Assembly: GCA_001931905.2 (NCBI GenBank)
Contig: MSJI02000214.1
Span: 1-28,657, forward strand
Direction of reading: 5' to 3'
Length of the DNA: 28,657 bases
From: Cladosporium sp. IMV 00045
Taxonomy: Eukaryota > Ascomycota > Dothideomycetes > Cladosporiales > Cladosporiaceae
In this document: piece by piece, positions 9,679 to 17,977 of the stretch
How the letters are laid out: every line of letters begins with the position of its first letter
Position numbering within the stretch: the stretch's first letter is position 1
Position numbers and translations under genes: made by a program
The notes under the pieces: model-generated
What the model saw: the letters and a program-made list of their open reading frames with translations, nothing else
Databases searched by the model: none
Told to the model about the DNA's origin: nothing

Positions 9679-11251
9679 CTAGTAGTACCATCTGAAATCG
9701 GGACTCCGAGGTCCATCCTTCATCAACGCAGTCGAGACATCTGGACCACGCATGCGAACGCCAGGTCCCTGCTTCCTGTCTCGCCGCCTGTTGTCGAAAA
9801 TCATGAACGTGCCCAGACTCAAAGTCAGGACTATGCCCATGGCACCGAATGCGGCTGTCGTCGCGAGCGCGGGGATGTAGTCAGGAGCGTCCTCGTTTCT
9901 GAAGATATTGGAAGACACCAGACCCATCAAGTTTGCGAGCGGGATACCGATCGAAGTGAGAAGAACACGGCGACCTTCGTGTGCTATGTTGTTGTTGAAG
10001 AGCACATCGAGCAGGACCGAAGGCGCCGAAGTGCCCCAAGTCATCATGAAGCAGGCAAAGTAGGCCACTTGCAGCGATTGCTCGACGTCGATGGCGGCGT
10101 AGATCACAAACCCAACGAAGGTGAAGAAGAAACCCAGGGCGACGAATGGGAATCTCCAGCGAGTGTAGTCGGAGGCGAAACCAAGGATGAGTAGCATCAC
10201 GGCGCCAGTGATGTTCGGCGCTACGGTGTACAGGTTGGTTTTCACGGTAGTGTAACCAAGTCGGGCCACGATTTGCGGCAAAAATAGCGCTACACTCTGC
10301 AGTGGGATGCCCAAACAGACTTCGATACCCAGGATGACCCAACTAGTCGGTTCTTTCAAGATACGAATGGCGTCCTTGAAAACGAAGGGCTCGTTGACAA
10401 CCGATGAGGAGTCGACCTGCATGCGATGGAATGCGAGCTTCTTCTCGTCCTCGGTCAAGAATTTGGCGTGCGCCGCAGAGTATGGTAGGAAAATGAAGGC
10501 GATGATTGACATGCAGATCGTCAAGCCGCCTTCGATGGCGAAGAGGTAGCGCCAGTTATCGAGCGCACCGCCTTCGATCTGGAATGTGCCGAAAGCGAGC
10601 AGTCCACCAAAAGCGTAGGCAATGTTGGATGCTGCGTAGAAGATAGCGAGACGACGAGCCAGCTCTCCACGACGATAGAACTGCGTTTGGTAGTATATCA
10701 CCAAGGGGAAGAAGGCACCTGTTTGGACTAGTGTTAGCAAGCAACTCATAACAGTAGCCAAGCGAGGTGGAGTTGAGCTTACTTTCAGCCATTCCAAGAA
10801 ACCAGCGCAAGGCGAAGAGGCCGGAGAAGCCTTCCACGGTAATCACCAGCAGTGTCATCGAGCCGAAGGTGAACATCATAGCCGGAAGCACACGACTTGG
10901 TCCGTACTTCTTTCCCAAGATGGCCAGGAATGGTGCTGTCAAGACATAAGGTACGAAGAAGATAGACAAGATGATGTTGTATTGGTTGGTGCCGAGCATG
11001 CCCAGATCTTCCTCCAGACCAGCAGTCTTCGCGTTTCCAAGGTTCGATTTGTCGAGTGCGTTGAACAGATACATGACAGACAGTAGTGGTAGAATCCGAA
11101 AGTCGAACTTCCTCACCAGCCGTCTTTCAGCAGCTGGGTCGATGCTGTATGTCTCAGCGACCGTTGCTTCGGTTTGTGGGCCATCTTCTTTGGCTCCACA
11201 TTCTGGGTCTGAGGTCTTCACTGCCGTGGATTTATCTTCGATCGATGCCAT
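9679..11251 (-). CDS. MFS transporter, ACS (anion:cation symporter) family
   Basis: Exons 11251-10783 and 10718-9679 on the minus strand with a 64-nt intron (GTAAGC, GCTAAC, ACAG) give 502 residues. About 12 membrane segments are apparent. The ACS/allantoate-permease signature is clear: an acidic N-terminus, RKFDFRILPLLSVMYLFNALDKSNLGNAK, the GKKYGPSR loop, GMAES-AFFPLVIYY (spanning the intron), and a central loop with LTEDEKKLAFHRM. Family members carry carboxylated solutes such as allantoate, nicotinate, pantothenate and small peptides across the plasma membrane. It is divergent to the D-serine dehydratase gene and shares its 426-nt promoter, suggesting uptake of the cluster's substrate, perhaps an N-acyl-D-amino acid (inference). 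A 17-nt tandem repeat lies just upstream of the start. Confidence 0.92.
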
Positions 11252-11677
11252 TGATTTGCGTGATCCAGTGTTCGCTTGGTAGGTGTGTTCGCTTGGTAGG
11301 TGTGTTCGCTTGGTAGGTGTGTTCGCTTGTTCAAGATAACAATGATCACTGGAATCGATTCAGACTTAAATGTAACTTGCCAGAAGCAAAAACACCTCCC
11401 TGGCGCTCATCCTCTCGAGTATATGTACATCGCGTTGATTGCGGGGGAACCAAGACACACGCGACACCCCATGGAGATAAGAACTGCAAACGCACGTGGG
11501 ATCGACACCCCCAAGGTGCCAATCAATCATCCTTATCTGTGACCCCACTCGGTTGGGGGTCACCCTTTGGTGCGATCACCGATAGCCGGGGATTAGAACA
11601 ACGATAAGAAGTAATTAAGATCTTGTTCTCCTACAGAATCTTCTGCATCATCAATCTCATTGGCTGTATTCGAAATC
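11252..11677. promoter_or_regulatory. bidirectional promoter, transporter / D-serine dehydratase
   Basis: The 426-nt divergent promoter. G5/C5-core sites: GGGGG at 11443-11447, ACCCCCAA at 11507-11514, and TTGGGGGT at 11553-11560. The last is one arm of the inverted repeat GTGACCCC (11539-11546) / GGGGTCAC (11556-11563). GATA-type sites (HGATAR): AGATAA at 11334 and 11475, TTATCT at 11533, CGATAA at 11602. The 17-nt tandem repeat sits next to the transporter start. Binding by the cluster's C2H2 factor and a GATA factor is inferred. Confidence 0.55.
11268..11329. repeat. 17-nt tandem repeat, about 3.7 copies
   Basis: Unit GTGTTCGCTTGGTAGGT starts at 11268, 11285, 11302 and 11319; the fourth copy is partial and diverges after GTGTTCGCTTG. 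The array begins 17 nt before the transporter ATG, so it lies in its 5' leader or core promoter. Confidence 0.95.
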
Positions 11678-13191
11678 ATGGACATCACTGCGAGATACCC
11701 GAATGCCCTCAAGGAAGACCTCAGGACGACGTACCTCGGGAAAAGTCTACAGGAGGCCGACACCCCAACCGCCATCATTGATGTTGCTGCTGCACGTCGG
11801 AATTGTCAGTCGATGCTCGAGGCTTGTGACGCTCTCGGTGTCAAATTTCGAGCCCACGTAAAAACACACAAAGTCAGTAAAAGCCTATTGAACACATACA
11901 CGACGTACTAATTCGATACAGACTGTCGAGCTCACGAAGCTGCAAGTAGGCGAAGGGCCCAGACCTGTGAACTTGGCCGTTTCGACGATCTCCGAGCTCG
12001 AATTTCTGTTACCTTTATTGATCGAATGCGTGAAACAAGGTCGACTGGTCAATGTAAGTCTAAGTGCTGGGTTTGATATCTTGCATACCATTAACCCCAA
12101 CGCAGGTGTTATATGGACTCCCGGTATCGCCATCCGTCGTTCCTAGATTATTGAAGGCGCAATCACTGCTTGGGGAAGGCAGCATTTCAGTCTTGATTGA
12201 CAATGCAGAAGCTGTAACACTGTTGTCCGACGCTTTCAAGGCAGCCCATCACAAGATTAGTGTCTACATCAAACTTGACACTGGGGGCAATCGTGCTGGA
12301 GTGCATCCAGCATCTCCTCAACTTTCGGAGATCTTGGAAGCCTTCAAAGCCCATCGTGTGAATCCCGAATGGCCATTCGAACTTCATGGATTCTACAGTC
12401 ATCTCGGGGCAAGCTACAGCTCAAGCAGCACGGGCGAGGCGCTGGCATTCCTTCTTCAAGAGATTGAACGTTGTGCCATCGCTTCCACTACGGCGAAGAA
12501 GGTCTTTCCCACCGACTCATATACGATTGCTGTGGGAGCAACACCGACAGCTATGGCTGCGCAAAATCTACTAGACCCGAAGACTTTCGACCCAGCCACG
12601 AAACAAGCCAAAGACTCTCTGGACCGGATCAAAGAGTCCTTCAACATCGAAATACACGCCGGTGCCTATTGCACGCTTGATATGCAACAACTAGCCAGTC
12701 GTTCCCGTCCAGAGAACACCAATCTTGGTTATGACGATGTCGCTCTGACGGTTCTTGCTGAAGTCGCCAGCTTATATCCGCATAGGAGTCCGCCTGAGGC
12801 TTTGATAGCTTCGGGATGCTTAGCATTGGGTCGGGAGGCTTGCAAGAGCTACCCCGGCATGGGCGTCATCACGCCATGGAAATCTTCAGAGTCGAGAGCG
12901 CACTTGCAGAACCGGACGCAGAAGAGTCTTGAGTCTTCATTTTTCGATCCACTTGGTGCTCGCCAGGGATGGATTGTCGATCGCATTGCTCAGGAGCATG
13001 GTATCCTCAGCTGGCAAGGTTCACAGGACAACATTCGCCCCCTGGCCCTGGGACAGAAAGTTCGCATCTGGCCGAATCATTGTTGTATCACCGCGGCATG
13101 TTTCGGTTATTTCTTGATTGTAGATAGCTCGGCTGATGGCGCGGAAAAGGATCGCATAGCAGACGTTTGGGTGCGTTGCCGAGGCTGGTAA
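11678..13191 (+). CDS. D-serine dehydratase (DSD1-type, PLP/Zn)
   Basis: Three exons, 11678-11872, 11922-12053 and 12106-13191, with introns of 49 and 52 nt, give 470 residues. The fold is the alanine-racemase-like (fold III) PLP family that includes eukaryotic D-serine ammonia-lyase, D-threonine aldolase and D-threo-3-hydroxyaspartate dehydratase. Seen: an ADTPTAIIDVAAARRN start; the PLP lysine Lys62 in RAHVKTHK; YIKLDTGGNRAGV; VGATPTA; HAGAYCTLD; and the zinc-binding His434-x-Cys436 in PNHCCITA near the C-terminus. The zinc site favours a dehydratase or related lyase over a racemase. Dehydration of D-serine releases 2-aminoacrylate, which goes to pyruvate and ammonia. The ATG at 11678 is the only good start. 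The gene is divergent from the transporter, and its 3' neighbour RidA is a natural partner. Confidence 0.9.
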
Positions 13192-13449
13192 TGATGAATC
13201 GATATGGGAATACTTCAAGCCTAAGCATTCGAGTTCCCTCTGAATCGCTGCTTTGTTTTCTTTTCGTGTTTACGGCGCTCGAGTTCTTGTTCTACATCCA
13301 CTGGTTCCATATCAGCCGATGGATTCATTGTAAAGTCTCAAGCAGATTACAGTGAACATGAAGACCGCATGGTATCATGGCACAATGATGGTTCTTTTCG
13401 TGGAGTCATTTCATTCTTCATCGGATCGCTATGAATGCACTATATTGCC

Positions 13450-13946
13450 CTAAAGGTGGCCGGAGCACTCGATCTCGACATCTGTACCAAGAGGAAGCGA
13501 CTTCACGCAAACGCAGGTACGAACCTGTTTAGAGTCAGAATTGGACGACTTGGGGTACTGATGCTATGGCGACACTTACAGGCTTGGGATCAGGGAAGAA
13601 TTTGCCGTATACCTCGTTCACCGCAGCAAAGTCGCCCATGTCCGCAAGGAAGATGTTGACTTTTACGGCCTTAGCGAGACTTGAGCCACCAGCTTCGAGG
13701 ACTGCGCTGAGATTCTTGAGGACTTGCTCCTGGATGTGGGTGTTAGCGCTGGTCTTGAAGTGTTGCTCGGTTTTGGAAACTCACTGTTCTGGCCTGTACA
13801 TCGCCCTCTACCAGCTTTCCGGTCGCGGGGTCGGTGCCGACCTGACCAGAGCAGTATACCATGTCTCCGACGACGAGGCCCTGGTTGAGGACCGGAATAG
13901 GCTTGGGCGCCTTGTCGGTAAGAATGACTTGCTTGGTGAGCGGCAT
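13450..13946 (-). CDS. RidA family enamine/imine deaminase
   Basis: Three exons on the minus strand: 13946-13785, 13729-13580 and 13524-13450, with two 55-nt introns, giving 128 residues, the standard RidA (YjgF/YER057c/UK114) length. Seen: the N-terminal MPLTKQVILTDKAPKPI; the VYCSGQVGTDPATGKLVEG core; the AVLEAGGSSLAKAVKVNIFL segment; and an Arg in the VRTCVCVKSLP strand, which in the family binds the substrate carboxylate. RidA hydrolyses reactive 2-aminoacrylate and related enamines/imines made by PLP-dependent dehydratases, protecting other PLP enzymes. It is convergent with the D-serine dehydratase gene and divergent from the D-aminoacylase gene. This placement next to a 2-aminoacrylate-forming enzyme is strong contextual support for a joint role. 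Confidence 0.93.
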
Positions 13947-14611
13947 TTTGATCTTGATTCTTCTGTTGTAATATTTCTTCGCTTCGAGTTGGATTGATGT
14001 GAGTCTGTCTGATAGAATCTGTGTAGCACTGGACAACTGATACCTTGGACATGAAGAAGGCAAAGGTGTCCTGTAGATGATGTTCCCCACTCCGACCCCC
14101 AATGTTGACCCCCACCACGCCCTACGGAGAGAAAGTAGTGGAGGTTTGATAAGCGACTTGCGAGGTCGGCACCATCCATGAGTCCTCGGTCGGCGAGCCA
14201 TACCGGCGCCCTTCAACCCCGCAGCTTCATTTCAAAGCTTGTGTCGCCATTTGTTGAACGCGATTGTCGTTGCGTGATCGATACTACGAACTTGTGTAAC
14301 GTTGCTGATAACGATGCTTGTTATCGGTTTAGCAAAATGCAACACCGCCTTGTAAGGTATGTAGTTACTACTGTACCCCCAAATCGGAGTATCATTCAAG
14401 TGCTTGAGGTTCAACAAGATTCTCGGCATGAATCGGCTATTCTCACTGTCAAGTAGGGCTGATAACAACCAACAATGGCCTTTCGAATGGCGTTAATATG
14501 GGGATCAGTTGTGGCGGGCTGGAGGGAAACTGACCCCTAGATCCCATCCTGGCTGCAAGTGCAAGCCTCAACCTCTTCCCTTTCCATCGCACCAATTTTT
14601 CAGCTTGTATC
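13947..14611. promoter_or_regulatory. bidirectional promoter, RidA / D-aminoacylase
   Basis: 665 nt with no gene. Motif copies: ACCCCCAA at 14095-14102, ACCCCCA at 14108-14114 and ACCCCCAA at 14375-14382. GATA-type sites: TGATAA at 14147, 14306 and 14460. The one at 14306 pairs with TTATCG at 14321, so that GATAAC and GTTATC form a 6-nt inverted repeat with a 7-nt spacer. This suggests nitrogen-source control together with a pathway regulator (inference). Confidence 0.5.
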
Positions 14612-16372
14612 ATGACAATCAAGTGCATAAACAGCATCCTATTCAAGTCTGCCAACGTCATCGATGGCACAGGCTGCACTCCAGCTTTCAATGCGAATGT
14701 CTTGGTGAAAGATGGCTACATTGAAACGATCCAACCGCTCGGCGACGATAATGACCTTAAGGACGTCTCCGACCACAATGCTCGAGTGATTGATTGCGAG
14801 AACGGCAAATGGACTCTTTGCCCGGGCTTTATTGATATGCATGCCCATTCGGATCTTTCTTTACTTCACACACCGAAACATCTGGCAAAGATCACCCAAG
14901 GAGTTACCTTAGACGTCGTCGGTCAAGACGGAATATCGTACAGTCCGGTCACCGATACCTCGATGGCCCGTATCAGAAAGCAAATCGCAGGCTGGAATGG
15001 AAATCCATCTGAGCCGCCAGACTTCTTCGACAGATGGCGTAGCGTTAAAGAGTATCTCGATGTTCTCGACCATTCGAAGATCGCTGTGAATGCAGCCTAC
15101 CTGGTGCCACAAGGCAATCTCCGGATCCTTGTTAAAGGCTGGGATAAATCACCTTGCACTCAAGAAGAGATCGATTTGATGAAAAATCACCTGCATACCG
15201 CATTCAAAGATGGAGCTGTAGGCATGTCATCGGGTCTCACATATGTGCCGGGCATGTTCGCGGACAATGCTGAGCTCACACAACTATGCCGAGTAGTGAA
15301 GCAGTACGACGGCTACTTCTGCCCTCATCACCGGTCCTACGGTAAAGGTGCAATTCAAGCTTATGCCGAGATGCTTGATCTTGCCCGCAAGACTGGTATC
15401 AGGCTACATCTGACGCATGCCACTCTCAACTTCCCCGAGAACGCTGGTCGGGCTGATGAGCTGATAGCCATGATTGACGCAGCGTTGGAAGAGGGCTTAG
15501 ACATTACGTTGGACACTTATCCTTACCTCCCTGGCTCTACAACACTGGCCGCACTCCTTCCCAGCTGGGTCTCATCGGCTGACAACAAACTCGACATTCT
15601 GAGCGATGGGGAACAGCTTGCAAAGATCAGGCATCAAGCACTCATCTTGGGCACGGACGGATGCATGGGCTGCACTTTGGATTGGGACACCATCGAGATT
15701 GGCGGTGTTCAAAATCCTTCACTTGCCGAACCGTATGTTGGCAAGACGATTGATCAAATCGCCCGCGAGGAAGGAAAGGACGCCTTCGATGTTTGGATCG
15801 AGATCCTCAAGGCGGATGACTTTGGTACTACTATCATGCAACACGCGGGTCACGAAGGAAACGTACGCAAAATCATGCGTCACCGTGTACACACCGGGGG
15901 CTCCGACGGTATTCTGACGTCCACCAAACCACATCCGAGAGGCTGGGGAACGTTCGCTAGGTATTTGGGTCATTACCACCGCGATTTGAGTCAAGGCAAA
16001 TCACGGAACATCACTGGCACTCAAGGCTCTGTGGGTGGCGATATCTTCGAAAGCGTCGAGCCCGAGACTATATTCGCTGGAGGGCTGGTGGAGGTTGTTA
16101 GTCACTTGACAGGTCGACCTGCTGCGATCCTTCGGCTACGCGATCGCGGCCTTGTCAAAGAGGGCTACCGGGCAGACCTATTACTGTTTGATGCAGATAC
16201 CATTAGTGATGCTGCAACATTTGCTGTGCCGGAGCAGCCGGCCAAAGGAATTCGTACAGTTATGGTAAATGGCACGATCGCGGTGAATGAGGGTAAGCCC
16301 ACAGGGGCGAGAGCTGGAAAGACTATTCGATTACGAGAGGTGAAAAGAGATGCCGAGTACGTTGTTAGCTAG
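14612..16372 (+). CDS. N-acyl-D-amino-acid deacylase (D-aminoacylase family)
   Basis: A single exon of 586 residues in the amidohydrolase superfamily. The layout is an N-terminal beta sandwich (residues 1-65), a metal-dependent TIM barrel opening with GFIDMHAHSDL (metal ligands His77 and His79), HLTHATLNFPEN, DTYPYLPGSTTL, and the catalytic Asp at about 432 in HTGGSDG followed by KPHPRGWGTF. The C-terminal beta part has LRDRGLVKEGYRADLLLFD and VMVNGT. Family knowledge: these enzymes hydrolyse N-acyl-D-amino acids to a free D-amino acid plus a carboxylate. The segment TLDVVGQDGIS has Asp where the best-studied D-aminoacylases have a metal-binding Cys (GNCG), which points to a different subfamily. 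A dipeptidase or other cyclic amidase activity is possible. It is divergent to RidA and followed by the DapA-like gene. Confidence 0.88.
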   Translation: MTIKCINSILFKSANVIDGTGCTPAFNANVLVKDGYIETIQPLGDDNDLKDVSDHNARVIDCENGKWTLCPGFIDMHAHSDLSLLHTPKHLAKITQGVTLDVVGQDGISYSPVTDTSMARIRKQIAGWNGNPSEPPDFFDRWRSVKEYLDVLDHSKIAVNAAYLVPQGNLRILVKGWDKSPCTQEEIDLMKNHLHTAFKDGAVGMSSGLTYVPGMFADNAELTQLCRVVKQYDGYFCPHHRSYGKGAIQAYAEMLDLARKTGIRLHLTHATLNFPENAGRADELIAMIDAALEEGLDITLDTYPYLPGSTTLAALLPSWVSSADNKLDILSDGEQLAKIRHQALILGTDGCMGCTLDWDTIEIGGVQNPSLAEPYVGKTIDQIAREEGKDAFDVWIEILKADDFGTTIMQHAGHEGNVRKIMRHRVHTGGSDGILTSTKPHPRGWGTFARYLGHYHRDLSQGKSRNITGTQGSVGGDIFESVEPETIFAGGLVEVVSHLTGRPAAILRLRDRGLVKEGYRADLLLFDADTISDAATFAVPEQPAKGIRTVMVNGTIAVNEGKPTGARAGKTIRLREVKRDAEYVVS

Positions 16373-16689
16373 AATTTTTCTTATTGGTATTCCGAAGAAG
16401 GGTCCTGTATCAATTTTTTGAGACAAATGCAAATCGAGCCTTACTGAGCAAGAGCTCTTGACTTCTGCAAAGGCGCCATTACTCCCTTGGCTGGTGTGGC
16501 CATCTTCTCTGCTAAATTTGTGCCCCCAAATATGGGCGATCAAGCTGCGTCTTGTGAATTGGGGTGAATCATTAGACATTGGGGGTCAACCGTCGATTTA
16601 TTCAACATACAAATGATGAATCGTGAAGCATACAGACTCTTCTTCATACCAACCCAATCCAAATCTTAACATTGAGAACTATTCGAATC
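16373..16689. promoter_or_regulatory. promoter of the DapA-like gene
   Basis: 317 nt between two plus-strand genes. It contains GCCCCCAA at 16522-16529 and TTGGGGGT at 16579-16586, in opposite orientations about 50 nt apart, plus a four-G variant TTGGGGTG near 16559. They lie about 105-170 nt upstream of the start codon. Confidence 0.5.
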
Positions 16690-17673
16690 ATGGCTCCAAG
16701 CATCGCTACCGAATCACCAATGAGTGGCCAACACATCAGTCAGTCGCGGACGCATTCTCTCAAGCCTGGTATCTACGTGCCCACTGTTGCTTTCTTTGAA
16801 GCCGGTGAGCATCAAGCAGTCGATGTCGAAACCACCAAAAGACACGTTGAGGTACTTGCCAGCTCTGGGGTTACGGGCATCGTAACACATGGAAGCAATG
16901 GCGAGGCAGTCCATCTCAGCCATGAAGAACGAATGCTCATTACTCGGACAACACGAGAAGCTCTTGCGAGCAGTGGTCATGGCGATATGGCGCTGTTGGT
17001 AGGCTGCGGTGCACCATCAACACAAGAGACCATCAAGTTGTGCAAAGATGCAGCCGAGAGCGGTGGCAACTATGCACTTGTATTGCCACCAAGCTATTAC
17101 GGCTCTTTGTTGAACTCGAGCCTGATACTCGGCTTCTTCCGCGCCGTTGCAGACGCATCACCCATTCCTCTCGTGATCTACAATTTTCCCGCGGTACAAG
17201 GCGGTCTTGATCTCAACTCTGATCAGATCATTGAGCTCTCTCAACACCCAAATATCGTTGGCGTCAAGCTGACATGCGGCAACACTGGTAAATTGACTAG
17301 AGTGGCTGCTGCGACCTTATCGAGCGGGTTTGCAACCATGGGAGGCAGTGCAGATTTCTTGCTACCCACTCTCATCGCAGGAGGTCAGGGTGTTATCGCG
17401 GGTCTCGCAAATCTGAGTCCCAAGACTCATGTCAAGACCATGCAATTATACGAGCAGGGTCAAATCCAAGAGGCGCAGAGTCTGGCGACAGTACTTGCGC
17501 GAGGAGATTGGGTGGCGATCAAGGGCGGCTTCATTGCTGTCAAGACCGGATTGCAATCTTTCCGCGGCTACGGCGGTGTACCACGGCTGCCATGTGTCAA
17601 ACCTGACGAAGTCGCCGAGGCCAACATGGGAGAAGGGTTTGCTGAGATGATGAAACTGGAGGCCTGTATCTGA
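16690..17673 (+). CDS. DapA-family (DHDPS/NAL) aldolase or lyase
   Basis: A single exon of 327 residues in the class I aldolase family of dihydrodipicolinate synthase and N-acetylneuraminate lyase. Seen: THGSNGEAVHLSHEER, the equivalent of the GTTGE carboxylate-binding loop; Tyr164 in IYNFPAVQGG; the Schiff-base Lys193 in GVKLTCGN; and the GGQGVIAGLAN loop. Fungi do not make lysine by the DAP route, so this is not lysine biosynthesis. Family members in fungi include 4-hydroxy-2-oxoglutarate aldolases, 2-keto-3-deoxy-sugar aldolases and uncharacterised pyruvate lyases. In this cluster it could split or process a 2-oxo acid formed from a D-amino acid (inference). The ATG at 16690 gives a short, poorly conserved leader of about 25 residues; no targeting signal is clear. 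Confidence 0.88.
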   Translation: MAPSIATESPMSGQHISQSRTHSLKPGIYVPTVAFFEAGEHQAVDVETTKRHVEVLASSGVTGIVTHGSNGEAVHLSHEERMLITRTTREALASSGHGDMALLVGCGAPSTQETIKLCKDAAESGGNYALVLPPSYYGSLLNSSLILGFFRAVADASPIPLVIYNFPAVQGGLDLNSDQIIELSQHPNIVGVKLTCGNTGKLTRVAAATLSSGFATMGGSADFLLPTLIAGGQGVIAGLANLSPKTHVKTMQLYEQGQIQEAQSLATVLARGDWVAIKGGFIAVKTGLQSFRGYGGVPRLPCVKPDEVAEANMGEGFAEMMKLEACI

Positions 17674-17977
17674 AGCAGTTGGGCGCCTGTTGATAAGTAG
17701 GTAGCATCTAATACACATACGATTGATCGATCGTAGCATGTCATAAAGTCACGTTTCTCCGCCGGATTGATAGCTTATCAATTTGAATGTTGCTGGGGTG
17801 ACATCTTCCACACCTCGGCTGTAACATCGATACAGGGTACTGCTTTACAAGGCATATCAATCAACCCCACCCTGCCTATCTCTCCACATCCATTATGATC
17901 CACATAACCCCCAACGTGCCCCCACTCTCCCATTCGACATTGGAAATTGTCTTCCCCAACCCCCAAATTGATGTTAG
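17674..17977. promoter_or_regulatory. promoter of the cluster transcription factor
   Basis: 304 nt. Motif copies ACCCCCAA at 17907-17914, GCCCCCA at 17918-17924 and ACCCCCAA at 17959-17966; the last is only 11 nt before the ATG at 17978. The regulator gene may therefore control itself (inference). GATA-type sites are TGATAA at 17691 and TTATCA at 17775. Confidence 0.5.
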
